Of a DNA stretch of 39,271 nucleotides, positions 1 through 6,454 are shown piece by piece. Within the stretch, counting starts at the first letter, position 1. Each line of letters begins with the position of its first letter. A model generated the notes under the pieces. That model did not search any database and was not told the DNA's origin. It saw nothing but the letters and a program-made list of their open reading frames with translations. The stretch is from positions 1-39,271 of the IMG/VR virus record IMGVR_UViG_3300023080_000001; one strand, 5' to 3'. The translations under genes and the position numbers were made by a program. Origin of the DNA: a virus.

Positions 1-2
1 AG

Positions 3-395
3 GCGCAGGTGTCCGACAAGGCGTGGGTGTCCGACAAGGCGCAGGTGTTCGGCGAGGCGCGGGTGTCCGACAAGGCGTGGGTGTCCGACAAGGCGCAGGT
101 GTTCGGCGAGGCGCGGGTGTCCGGCGAGGCGCGGGTGTCCGGCGAGGCGCAGGTGTCCGGCGAGGCGCTGGTGTCGCCTGTCTATATCGGCGGAATGCGC
201 TGGAGCGTCACCATCACTGATATGCAAATGTCTATCGGGTGCCAGACCCACAAAATCGCGCGGTGGGACAAGTTTACTGACGCGCAGATATCGGCAATGG
301 ACAGTCAGGCGCTGGATTGGTGGTCGAAAAATAAAACCGGGATCATGGCGCTCGCCAAAACACACGCTCAATCGGTCAAGGATAAACCCGCATGA
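3..395 (+). CDS. Hexapeptide-repeat (left-handed beta-helix) protein, C-terminal part; 5' end off the window
   Basis: This open frame enters from the left edge with no start of its own. It holds nine complete hexapeptide units (types V-S-D-K-A-x and V-[SF]-G-E-A-x), then a non-repeat tail of about 75 residues rich in Trp and Met, and stops with TGA at 393-395. Hexapeptides with an aliphatic residue at every sixth position normally fold as a left-handed parallel beta-helix, and phage proteins of this type are common but of unknown role. The N-terminal half of the same gene is at 38927-39271 on the same strand with the same repeats, so the two are pieces of one gene split by the contig ends. 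The tail may be a small domain that caps the helix; I do not recognise it. The stop overlaps the next start (ATGA). Confidence 0.8.
   Translation, partial: AQVSDKAWVSDKAQVFGEARVSDKAWVSDKAQVFGEARVSGEARVSGEAQVSGEALVSPVYIGGMRWSVTITDMQMSIGCQTHKIARWDKFTDAQISAMDSQALDWWSKNKTGIMALAKTHAQSVKDKPA
9..170 (+). repeat. Nine tandem 18-bp units coding hexapeptides
   Basis: Nine in-frame 18-bp units run without interruption, each of the form GTG-TCC/TTC-GAC/GGC-AAG/GAG-GCG-NGG/CAG/CTG. Units differ at few bases and the block SDKAW-SDKAQ-FGEAR occurs twice in a row, so the array looks recently duplicated. The near-identity leaves several other frames open on both strands, which are artefacts. Confidence 0.95.
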
Positions 396-589
396 ATCTC
401 ACCCGACCAGAAGTCACCAATCTCATCAAATCTGCCGTAGCGGCTAAGGGGGGCGCAATCCCGTTCGCTAAGTCCCTAGACGTGACTCCCGGCTATATCC
501 ACCACCTGCTGGCCGGGAAAAAACCGGGGCCGAAAGTATGCCGGGTGATCGGCGTGGTGGAGAACGACAAGACGTGGCGGCGGGTGTGA
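392..589 (+). CDS. Small YdaS/Cro-like helix-turn-helix protein
   Basis: This 65-residue protein looks like the short Cro/YdaS-type DNA-binding proteins of phages. An N-terminal helix is followed by a helix-turn-helix around residues 20-45 (IPFAKSLDVTPGYIHHLL), with a basic stretch after it. The ATG overlaps the stop of the repeat protein (ATGA), and its own TGA overlaps the methyltransferase start (TGATG), so it is translationally coupled on both sides. It probably regulates an early promoter, but no operator can be assigned. The family call rests on the HTH pattern only. Confidence 0.75.
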   Translation: MNLTRPEVTNLIKSAVAAKGGAIPFAKSLDVTPGYIHHLLAGKKPGPKVCRVIGVVENDKTWRRV

Positions 590-1263
590 TGCGGGTAGAG
601 GTTATCGGCGACGCGACGCTGTATCTAGGCGACTGCCGGGATATTTTGCCGACGCTCGGCAGGGTAGATGCGGTGGTGACTGATCCTCCGTTTGGTATGG
701 CGTTTCAGTCAAACCACAGAGACGTTCAGCACGAAAAGATTGCCAACGACTTAACCCCCGAATTGCTTCAATGGGCTTGCGGTATTCCTGCCCGTCACAG
801 CCGTTATGTATTTTGTCGATGGGACAATCTTATAGATATTCCAAAACCCAAAATCGTTGTGACGTGGGTAAAAAATAACTGGTCTATGGGGGATTTGGAC
901 CACGAACACGGAAGGCAGACGGAACTATGTGTTTTCTACGCGCTCGACAGCCATTTTTGGCCGAATAAACGCCCAAACGATGTAATCGAATGCGCCAGAA
1001 CCGGAAACAATTTTCACCCCACAGAAAAGCCTGTCGGTCTTATGGAGGTGGTTGTGGGGTGGACAGACGGGTTAGTTTTCGACCCGTTTATGGGGTCTGG
1101 CAGCACGGGAGTCGCATGCGTAAACAAAGGGCGTAGCTTTGTCGGCTCCGAACTCAACGAGACATATTTCGACATCGCCTGCCGCCGTATCGAGGCCGCA
1201 TACAAGCAGCCCCGCCTGTTCGCGGAACCTGTGGCGAAACCGGTGCAGGAGTCTCTTCTGTGA
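589..1263 (+). CDS. Beta-class DNA adenine/cytosine-N4 methyltransferase
   Basis: The enzyme should transfer a methyl group from S-adenosylmethionine to an amino group of adenine or cytosine in DNA. Of 224 residues, the catalytic motif TDPPFG is at 31-36 and the SAM-binding motif FDPFMGSGSTG at 164-174. This order (catalytic motif first, SAM motif last) is that of the beta class, which includes CcrM. At 224 residues it is shorter than CcrM (about 360) and lacks room for the CcrM C-terminal domain. I chose ATG 589 because it overlaps the previous stop (TGATG); a longer in-frame start at 538 would run deep into the HTH gene. No restriction partner is nearby, so it is a solitary modifier. Bases 720-900 look more AT-rich than the flanks, a hint of acquisition. 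The target site cannot be read from sequence. Confidence 0.9.
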   Translation: MRVEVIGDATLYLGDCRDILPTLGRVDAVVTDPPFGMAFQSNHRDVQHEKIANDLTPELLQWACGIPARHSRYVFCRWDNLIDIPKPKIVVTWVKNNWSMGDLDHEHGRQTELCVFYALDSHFWPNKRPNDVIECARTGNNFHPTEKPVGLMEVVVGWTDGLVFDPFMGSGSTGVACVNKGRSFVGSELNETYFDIACRRIEAAYKQPRLFAEPVAKPVQESLL

Positions 1264-1550
1264 CCCCCTGGACCGAAACCCGCACCGCCGAACTCTTGAA
1301 TCTGTGGTCGGCAGGCTGGAGCACAAATAAAATCTCGTATCACTTCGGCCTCAATCGCGGATCGGTGGTGGGGAAACTAAACCGCATGGGACTGCTGGGC
1401 ACGATACGACCACGCGTTCGGAAGCGCGAGGTTAGACGGAAAGCTGTGGTCAAGACCGAAAACGGGTCGTGGGACCACAAGGTTTTCGAGTCCTATGAAA
1501 ACCGGAAAATCAGGCTGGCGCATGAAAGGGGGATCGCACGTGGTTCCTAA
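1260..1550 (+). CDS. GcrA-like cell-cycle/transcription regulator
   Basis: The first 45 residues of this 96-residue protein match the GcrA pattern: W-T near the start, a helix with ELL-LW-AG-S, then an HTH that ends in NRGSVVGKLNRMGL. In Caulobacter, GcrA binds the housekeeping sigma factor and activates promoters that carry methylated GANTC sites made by CcrM. The C-terminal half is short and basic and may be degenerate compared with the host protein (about 170 residues). It starts at GTG 1260, overlapping the methyltransferase stop (GTGA), so the two are probably co-translated. This is the main evidence that the host is an alphaproteobacterium. Whether it mimics or antagonises host GcrA is not visible. 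Confidence 0.8.
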   Translation: MTPWTETRTAELLNLWSAGWSTNKISYHFGLNRGSVVGKLNRMGLLGTIRPRVRKREVRRKAVVKTENGSWDHKVFESYENRKIRLAHERGIARGS

Positions 1551-1722
1551 CGGCATAGAGCGCGCGAAAATCATCCTGTCGTCCACGCCGGGTACGATAT
1601 CTGACGAAGTATTTTACCGCCACGGCATCGGGCGCGGTTCGCTGAGGGCCGTCATATCGAACGTGCGTGATTCCGGCCTCAATGTCGAGCGCGTTATCCA
1701 GCTGGGATACCGGCTCCGATGA
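1540..1722 (+). CDS. Small winged-helix-like protein of unknown function
   Basis: This 60-residue protein has a pattern (VFYRHGIGRGSLRAVISNVR, then a YRL end) that resembles the recognition helix and wing of short winged-helix regulators. I chose GTG 1540 because the purine tract AAAGGGGG sits about seven bases upstream; an in-frame ATG at 1495 would lie well inside the GcrA-like gene and has no better ribosome site. The stop overlaps the helicase ATG (ATGA). The function is a guess from the fold pattern. Confidence 0.6.
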   Translation: MVPNGIERAKIILSSTPGTISDEVFYRHGIGRGSLRAVISNVRDSGLNVERVIQLGYRLR

Positions 1723-3143
1723 TCAACCTCCGAGACGATCAAATCCAGACCGTCAACGAGGTCCGCGACGCCATGCGCGACCACCAGTCGGTGCTACTCC
1801 ATGCGGAGTGCGGCTGGGGGAAAACAGTCGCGTCGGCGTTCATAGCCAAGTCCGCCGAGGCCAAGGGGAAACGGATCACGTTCGTCGCGCATCGTCGCGC
1901 GCTCCTGAAACAGACCGCCGTGACGTTCCGGGATTTCGGTATCTCGTTCGGTTTCATCGCGGCGGGCATGGCGTCGAATCCGTTCGCGCGTGTGCAGATC
2001 GCCAGTGCCGATACGATCAGGAACCGGCCCAATCTGCTCAAGTGCGACCTACTTGTTCCTGACGAGGCGCACCTGTTCTGTCGCGGAAAAACGCGGATCG
2101 AGATTATCGACACGGCACGTCAGCACGGCGCGCACATCATGCCTCTGACTGCGACCCCAGCCGATGGAACGGGGAACGGGCTGGGGAACATCGCAGACCA
2201 CATCGTACACGGTCCTGACGCGGCCTGGCTGATCGAGCGCGGGTTTCTGGCGCGATACAAAGCCTACGCGCCGTTCACGCCTGACCTACAGGGCGTCCGT
2301 GAGAACGCGGGTGAATACGCCACGTCCGCGCTGGATGAACGCCTGGATAAACCATCGATCATCGGCGACCGCGTGTCGGCGTACAGGGAGTACGCGAACG
2401 GTCGCAGGCACATCGGGTACTGCTATTCTCGCAAGAACGGACACGACACGGCGGCGGCGTTTAACGACGCCGGGATATCAGCACGGTTCGTGGACGGCGA
2501 GACGCCAGAACACGAGATGACAGCTGCGATCAACGGATTCGCGGATCGGTCGATTCAGGTTCTTCTAAACTGTCAGTTATTTCGTGAAGGGTTCGATCTG
2601 TCGGCACAGGTGGGGCGTAGGGTTCCTATCGAGTCGGTTGGCCTGTACGCGCCCTGTAAGTCGCTCCCTATGGCTATCCAGATGATGATGCGCCCCATGC
2701 GTCCGCAAGAAAACCACGCCGTGCTGCTGGACCATGCCGGGATATTCGCGGCCCACGGTCTGCCCGATGACGAACGGGAATGGACCCTGGAGCGTCGCGT
2801 AGGGAAACAGACCGGCGTGTCGGGTATATCGGTCTCGACCTGTCCGTCCTGTTTCGGCGCGTACCGATCCGCGCTTCCGTCGTGTCCAGAGTGCGGCACC
2901 GGGCGACCGCTGAAACCGCGTACCGTTGAGGAAATCGCGGGGGAACTGCGCGAGGTCGATAGGGAGCGGAAACGTGTCTCGGGTTCACAGATGCGATCCG
3001 CCCGCGACCTGTCGTCGGTGGTTCAGTTGGCTGTTGACCGTGGATACCAGCCTGGGTGGGTTGCCCAGCGTATGCGCGCCATAGGGCAGCGACCGCCGTC
3101 GTATTCGGAAATCCATCATGCGATGTCTGAAATACGAAGATAG
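1719..3143 (+). CDS. Superfamily 2 DEAH-box helicase with C-terminal zinc knuckle
   Basis: This is an ATP-driven nucleic-acid helicase of 474 residues. Motif I is CGWGKT (31-36), motif II DEAH (115-118), motif III TAT (144-146), and motif VI is a variant, QMMMRPMRP (321-329), with the usual Gly replaced by Met but both arginines kept. A four-cysteine knuckle (CPSC 375-378, CPEC 389-392) follows, then a basic C-terminal tail. The layout matches phage RecG/UvsW/RapA-like proteins that remodel replication or recombination forks, although the exact subfamily is unclear. It ends the first coupled set of genes; after it comes a 55-base gap with a promoter-like sequence. Confidence 0.9.
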   Translation: MINLRDDQIQTVNEVRDAMRDHQSVLLHAECGWGKTVASAFIAKSAEAKGKRITFVAHRRALLKQTAVTFRDFGISFGFIAAGMASNPFARVQIASADTIRNRPNLLKCDLLVPDEAHLFCRGKTRIEIIDTARQHGAHIMPLTATPADGTGNGLGNIADHIVHGPDAAWLIERGFLARYKAYAPFTPDLQGVRENAGEYATSALDERLDKPSIIGDRVSAYREYANGRRHIGYCYSRKNGHDTAAAFNDAGISARFVDGETPEHEMTAAINGFADRSIQVLLNCQLFREGFDLSAQVGRRVPIESVGLYAPCKSLPMAIQMMMRPMRPQENHAVLLDHAGIFAAHGLPDDEREWTLERRVGKQTGVSGISVSTCPSCFGAYRSALPSCPECGTGRPLKPRTVEEIAGELREVDRERKRVSGSQMRSARDLSSVVQLAVDRGYQPGWVAQRMRAIGQRPPSYSEIHHAMSEIRR

Positions 3144-3146
3144 GTG

Positions 3147-3174
3147 CTGACTGTGTGACCGGACACGGTATTGT
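3147..3174 (+). promoter_or_regulatory. Candidate sigma70-type promoter for the small-gene block
   Basis: CTGACT (3147-3152) and TATTGT (3169-3174) are separated by 16 bases, in one of the few gaps on this strand. Twelve bases beyond the -10 box begins the leader TGGAGAGAACG, which recurs in front of other early genes. The boxes are imperfect, so this rests mostly on position and the shared leader. Confidence 0.4.
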
Positions 3175-3198
3175 CGGTTATCAGATGGAGAGAACGAG

Positions 3199-3330
3199 AT
3201 GACGCTGAACGAACTTCTGGCCCAAACGATTGCCCTCCGCGACAAAACTCTGGTTAGCAATCCAGCGTCGCAACGTCTCTCGGTTATGGAGCGCGATATT
3301 CAGCGGCTCCGTCGCATGGGGGCAGTGTGA
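3199..3330 (+). CDS. Small unknown protein (43 aa)
   Basis: A 43-residue helical, basic protein that I do not recognise. A strong ribosome site (GGAGAG) lies seven bases upstream of the ATG in the conserved leader, and the stop overlaps the next start (TGATG), so it is very likely translated. The charged helix near residues 30-40 (ERDIQRLRRM) could support dimer formation or nucleic-acid contact. Confidence 0.7.
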   Translation: MTLNELLAQTIALRDKTLVSNPASQRLSVMERDIQRLRRMGAV

Positions 3331-3506
3331 TGGCTGACCAAATCGATGACATGGCTATTGCGATTTTTGAAGGCTATCGCTCGGATATGCGAGGCGCAGG
3401 AACGCATTCGGTTTTCGAGTTGTGGTCGCATTTATCGCCGCTTGAAAAAGGTCACTGGCGGCGCGCGGCTAGAGCCGCCTACAAGTTTCTGGAGATTCCC
3501 GCGTGA
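3330..3506 (+). CDS. Small unknown protein (58 aa)
   Basis: A 58-residue protein with an acidic N-terminus and a basic helical C-terminus (LSPLEKGHWRRAARAAYKFL). No family is recognised. Both ends overlap neighbouring genes by four bases or fewer, the sign of a coupled operon. Bases are AT-richer here than in the structural genes. Confidence 0.65.
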   Translation: MADQIDDMAIAIFEGYRSDMRGAGTHSVFELWSHLSPLEKGHWRRAARAAYKFLEIPA

Positions 3507-3907
3507 GCCAGCAACGAAAAGCATGGGATTCCGCCTGTCGTGCATGGTCGCTTGACGATGGCAAAGACCCCGAGAAAACCGGCGCTCTTGGCGAGCGGCT
3601 TATGTATGCTGCTACTGATCTGATTTGCGATCTGGAGAGCGTTATTGACGATTGTCGCACCTTCATTGATCGGTATTCCGATACAGTGGATGGATATTGC
3701 GGCGAACAGGACGCCAATGAAGCGATGCAGATCGTCGTGGCGATCGATGCTTTGATGTCGGAAATGTTTGAGAGCGCAGCGCCTGAAGCAATGGACCGCG
3801 CCGCAGACCAGTTTCAAGAGTGCGGAAAGCACATTTTGGCGTCTGAGTATCGCGCAATAGCTGATAGGCAGCGCGCCGTCATTGCCAAAATGTCTAGATC
3901 AGCATGA
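3503..3907 (+). CDS. Unknown helical acidic protein (134 aa)
   Basis: The protein appears all-alpha and acidic, with six or so predicted helices, four cysteines, and no signal peptide or membrane segment. I do not recognise it. It begins at GTG 3503, overlapping the previous stop by four bases, and its stop overlaps the next ATG (ATGA). The context is an early-gene block between a helicase and a nuclease, so a role in host takeover or DNA metabolism is possible but not shown. Confidence 0.75.
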   Translation: MSQQRKAWDSACRAWSLDDGKDPEKTGALGERLMYAATDLICDLESVIDDCRTFIDRYSDTVDGYCGEQDANEAMQIVVAIDALMSEMFESAAPEAMDRAADQFQECGKHILASEYRAIADRQRAVIAKMSRSA

Positions 3908-4092
3908 CCGCCGCTTCCCGCAAATCCGCCGAACGCCAGCGCCGAAAGGATGCTGGCGAGGTGCGGGTAGAATTCTGGGTGTCCGCGACTACAGTTAGTG
4001 ACCTAGAAAGCTTACGCTATTGGCCAAACGAAACCCTGACTAAAAATGAGGCCCTAGAATACGCCGTTCGTATCGCCATTAACGAGTCGTGA
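3904..4092 (+). CDS. Small protein with a ribbon-helix-helix-like pattern
   Basis: The 62 residues start with a basic helix (SRKSAERQRRKDAG), then a short strand (VRVEFWV) and two helices (SDLESLRYW, TKNEALEYAVRIAI). Strand-helix-helix with a conserved small residue between the helices is the pattern of Arc/MetJ-type DNA-binding dimers. The ATG is in the ATGA overlap and the stop overlaps GTG of the next gene. DNA binding is inferred. Confidence 0.65.
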   Translation: MTAASRKSAERQRRKDAGEVRVEFWVSATTVSDLESLRYWPNETLTKNEALEYAVRIAINES

Positions 4093-4493
4093 CCACCCTC
4101 CTAATCACCGGCTCCCGCGATTTCTGCGAGTCCGTCACCACGACTGGCGAACCCCGTCCGCGCGACACCTACATGGCCGAACGCGAGTCCCTGGGGTTCA
4201 CGCTGGACTACATCGCGCCGTCATCGGTGATCGTCGGCGACTCATCCGGTGCCGACCGTTGGGCCGTGATCTGGTGCGAGCGACGGGGTATTCCGTTCAC
4301 CGTGTACCGCGCCGACTGGACGACGCACCAGAAACGCGCCGGTCCCGTGCGAAATCAGACGATGGTGGACCAGAGGCCAGATCAGGCGGTGGCGTTTCCA
4401 GGCGACGATGATGACTGTGTGCAGCGGTGTGAGGCGGCGAGGGTGCCGGTTTTTAGGGTGTCGGTGAAAATACCTGCGGGCGATTGTGTTTAG
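4089..4493 (+). CDS. SLOG-family nucleotide-binding protein (DUF2493/YspA type)
   Basis: The protein has the fingerprint of the SLOG/DUF2493 group: LLITGSRDF at 4-12, GDSSGAD at 50-56, then AVIWCERRGIPFTVYRADW, and KRAGPVRNQTMVDQRPDQAV near the end. SLOG proteins have a Rossmann-like fold and bind nucleotides or nucleotide-derived signals; phage members are common and mostly uncharacterised. It starts at GTG 4089 in a GTGA overlap. The length (134 aa) is typical. Substrate and partner cannot be told. Confidence 0.85.
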   Translation: MTTLLITGSRDFCESVTTTGEPRPRDTYMAERESLGFTLDYIAPSSVIVGDSSGADRWAVIWCERRGIPFTVYRADWTTHQKRAGPVRNQTMVDQRPDQAVAFPGDDDDCVQRCEAARVPVFRVSVKIPAGDCV

Positions 4494-4558
4494 TTGGATT
4501 TTGTGGTCTCTAGACTTGCGGCGGCGAGAGCGCGCCGGGCTAGAACTAGGAGAGTACG

Positions 4559-4852
4559 ATGTCTCTGATCGTTAAGATCATGTCCGCCGAAGACATGGCG
4601 GATGAAAACCCACAAAAATCATTCACGCTTTATGGTGACGTGGCGTCGGTCACTTGGATCAGAAACAGCGACGGCGCTGCTTTTGCCAGAATGTATGTCA
4701 GGGACGAGGCGAAAACGGTTTCTGTTCCGGGGTTCTGCGAGCACGAGGTTTGCTGCGATGTTCCGGCAAACGCCTATGTCATGAATGAGCGCGGCAAGAC
4801 AATCGCGTCGTTTTCAGCGAGTGTCTTCGGAAGCGTACCCCTCCCCGCGTGA
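4559..4852 (+). CDS. Unknown small protein (97 aa), mostly beta
   Basis: A 97-residue protein with alternating hydrophobic residues that suggests a beta-rich fold; no family recognised. The ribosome site AGGAGAG lies about five bases upstream of the ATG. The 65-base gap before it (4494-4558) contains no convincing promoter pair. The stop overlaps the start of the VRR-NUC gene (GTGA). Confidence 0.7.
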   Translation: MSLIVKIMSAEDMADENPQKSFTLYGDVASVTWIRNSDGAAFARMYVRDEAKTVSVPGFCEHEVCCDVPANAYVMNERGKTIASFSASVFGSVPLPA

Positions 4853-5241
4853 CCCCAGCCGCCGCACTCACAAACTCCATCCGCCTCGCCTGCTCCAAAA
4901 CAGGTGCGCGTCTGTTCGTGACTACGGTGGGTAAATTTTGGGCAGGCCAGTGCGTCGGTCGTCTCCCAAACGGAGACACCGTGATCCGTAACGCCAGGAT
5001 CGTCAGTGTCGGTACGCCTGGGCAGTCGGACCTGGGTGGGTGGATTCCGGTGGTCGTCACGGCTGATATGGTCGGAACCACGCTCGCGGTTCGCTGTGAT
5101 GTCGAGGTGAAAACACCCACCGACAGACCGACACCGGCGCAGCTGGCGTACATCGACGCCGTAAACAAATCAGGGGGGCGCGCTGGAATTGCTAGGTCAT
5201 CGGAGGATGCAGTTAGGATTGTGCGCGGGGACGTGACGTGA
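4849..5241 (+). CDS. VRR-NUC domain nuclease
   Basis: The protein fits the VRR-NUC family, PD-(D/E)xK nucleases that cut branched or structured DNA and are common in phages. The core is visible as GTPGQSDLGGW (55-65, with the catalytic Asp 61), EVK (86-88) and the downstream helix with Gln 98 (PAQLAYIDAVNKSGG). Its 130 residues are the usual size of a stand-alone phage VRR-NUC protein. It starts at GTG 4849, coupled to the upstream gene. It is the last gene of the rightward block, and its stop codon lies in the loop of a strong hairpin. A role in resolving replication or packaging intermediates follows from the family only. Confidence 0.85.
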   Translation: MTPAAALTNSIRLACSKTGARLFVTTVGKFWAGQCVGRLPNGDTVIRNARIVSVGTPGQSDLGGWIPVVVTADMVGTTLAVRCDVEVKTPTDRPTPAQLAYIDAVNKSGGRAGIARSSEDAVRIVRGDVT

Positions 5242-5254
5242 TCCCCGCGCACAG
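5219..5254. terminator. Hairpin at a convergent junction, candidate bidirectional terminator
   Basis: GTGCGCGGGGA (5221-5231) pairs perfectly with TCCCCGCGCAC (5242-5252), extended by a T-A pair and a U-G pair, with a 10-base loop. The stop of the VRR-NUC gene (5239-5241) is in the loop, and the leftward gene ends at 5299 on the other side. There is no T-tract on either strand, so it may act by stalling or be Rho-assisted. The rest of 5255-5298 shows no gene. Confidence 0.6.
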
Positions 5255-5298
5255 ACGCCCTTCAACATTAAAGCGTCTAGCCCGTTCGCGTTTACAGG

Positions 5299-5550
5299 CT
5301 AACCAGACGGCCCGTTAGCAGTGACAGAACCGTCATCAATCGACCGCAAGGCCGATACCAGCCGCACCCGGTTTTCTGAGCACAGCAAGTCTCTCACAAT
5401 ACGTTTGCTGACGCTGTTTACAAACGTCAGTTTCTTGTCGTTTCGCGGCTTGAACCAGTCAACCGCCGCGACGCACTCCGGGTGGTCGTTGGCGAAACTG
5501 CGGACCTGACCCTCAATGATCGGGCGGATAACTGATTCGAGCGCGTCCAT
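5299..5550 (-). CDS. Unknown protein downstream of SSB (83 aa)
   Basis: A helical protein of 83 residues that I do not recognise. The start overlaps the SSB stop (TAATG read on the minus strand), so it is probably translated together with SSB. It is the last gene of the short leftward block and faces the VRR-NUC gene. Confidence 0.7.
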   Translation of the reverse strand: MDALESVIRPIIEGQVRSFANDHPECVAAVDWFKPRNDKKLTFVNSVSKRIVRDLLCSENRVRLVSALRSIDDGSVTANGPSG

Positions 5551-5969
5551 TAGGCGGGTCCGTAGTGACCGGCCACCGATACGAACGGAATATCCTCGTT
5601 ATAATCCACTGACGGTTTCTTCGGCTCGCTGTAACCGTCCGACGATCCGCCGCCTCGCGATTCGTTATCCGCCTTCGACGACATAAACGTCAGTTCAGAA
5701 ACCGTGCAGCCAAGGTACGCCTTACCCTCGTGGGCGCGCACCGTAGGACGACCAGACACGGCCAGTTTCGACCCCTTGGCGATATACGGTGCCAGCGACT
5801 CGGCCCGTTTACCCCACAGGGCGCAATCGACCCATAGCGGCTCACGACGCTCGCCAGATTTGTCCTTCCCCTGATCAACGGCCAGCGAGAAATTCAGAAC
5901 CTTCTCGCCTCCTGCCTCTCGGAGGTCTTTCACGTTGCCGACGTTTCCGGCGATGGTTAGGAGTTGCAT
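5550..5969 (-). CDS. ssb: Single-stranded DNA-binding protein
   Basis: An OB-fold SSB of 139 residues. The N-terminal strand pattern (LLTIAGNVG), LNFSLAVDQG, EPLWVDCALWGKRAESLAPYI and KLAVSGRPTV follow the family order, then comes a flexible Gly/Ser-rich tail. It coats single-stranded DNA during replication and recombination. I chose ATG 5969 because it gives the normal SSB beginning; an in-frame start further upstream at 6005 would lie inside the preceding gene. The acidic docking motif EDIPF, normally the last residues of bacterial SSB, is here followed by ten more residues. It is co-directional with the small genes on either side. Confidence 0.92.
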   Translation of the reverse strand: MQLLTIAGNVGNVKDLREAGGEKVLNFSLAVDQGKDKSGERREPLWVDCALWGKRAESLAPYIAKGSKLAVSGRPTVRAHEGKAYLGCTVSELTFMSSKADNESRGGGSSDGYSEPKKPSVDYNEDIPFVSVAGHYGPA

Positions 5970-5970
5970 G

Positions 5971-6177
5971 TTAGGTGGGTTCCTGTTCTTCTGTATCGTC
6001 CTCATTTTTCCCGTTTAGTTCGTCGAGAATAATGAAAAAACTGCGATGAATGATGTAACTTGAGCCGTCTTTGTCAAAGGCTTGAAGCCTTTCAAACGTG
6101 GTCGTAGGGCGCACTTTTACGACGTGATCCATATTCAAAAGTGCGTCGTTGCCGCCGTCCTGAACCCAAACCCACAT
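5971..6177 (-). CDS. Unknown small protein (68 aa), first gene of the SSB operon
   Basis: The sequence reads as an N-terminal beta-rich half (MWVWVQDGG, VVKVRP) and an acidic tail (NEDDTEEQE). No family recognised. Its stop lies one base before the SSB ATG. It is the first gene after the divergent promoter region. Confidence 0.7.
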   Translation of the reverse strand: MWVWVQDGGNDALLNMDHVVKVRPTTTFERLQAFDKDGSSYIIHRSFFIILDELNGKNEDDTEEQEPT

Positions 6178-6188
6178 ATTTTGCGCCC

Positions 6189-6239
6189 TTGCTACCTATG
6201 TTCCGTCGTGTAATAAACACGTCCTAACATTTAAGGCAA
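6189..6239. promoter_or_regulatory. Divergent promoter region with a pseudo-palindromic operator
   Basis: GTCGTGTAATAAACACGTC (6205-6223) is a near-perfect palindrome (CGTGT-N5-ACACG with flanking G/C). The rightward pair would be TTGCTA (6189-6194), 16 bases, TAATAA (6211-6216). The leftward pair would be TTGCCT (complement of 6234-6239), 17 bases, TTATTA (complement of 6211-6216). The palindrome would cover the -10 boxes of both. The HTH protein at 6245 is the obvious ligand. The promoter boxes are weak; the palindrome is clear. Confidence 0.5.
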
Positions 6240-6244
6240 GCGGA

Positions 6245-6454
6245 ATGACGTTTCAGGATTGGATCGACGAAAAAACCCCGCAAACACTACATGATGTGCT
6301 TGGAGTCCCACAAGGTACCATTAGGGTTTGGCGGCACCGTAATGTTATACCGCGTAACGTGTGGCCAGACATCCTTAAGGAGTGGCGGCACTTGGGTGTC
6401 GATGTGGCTGACCTTCTGGCGATGGAAACCGCTTCCAAGCCGGTGAACCCGTGA
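6245..6454 (+). CDS. HTH regulator with a Cro/C1-like (carph-isopro type) domain
   Basis: The 69-residue protein has the pattern of short phage repressors: LHDVLGVPQGTIRVWRHRN (recognition helix) followed by VIPRNVWPDILKEW. The IPRNVWP stretch is characteristic of the carph-isopro type of phage HTH proteins. It is divergent from the SSB operon across a palindrome, and coupled by a GTGA overlap to the gene after it. It probably represses its own promoter and the SSB promoter. Without an integrase nearby, a role in early/late timing is as likely as lysogeny. Confidence 0.8.
   Translation: MTFQDWIDEKTPQTLHDVLGVPQGTIRVWRHRNVIPRNVWPDILKEWRHLGVDVADLLAMETASKPVNP

Noticed and set aside
9-170. The 18-bp repeats considered as a CRISPR array
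   Set aside because: There are no unique spacers; units are contiguous and in frame with a coding sequence.
4494-4558. A promoter in the gap before the 97-aa gene
   Set aside because: Boxes such as TTGGAT or TTGCGG have no partner at a usual distance; only the ribosome site is clear.
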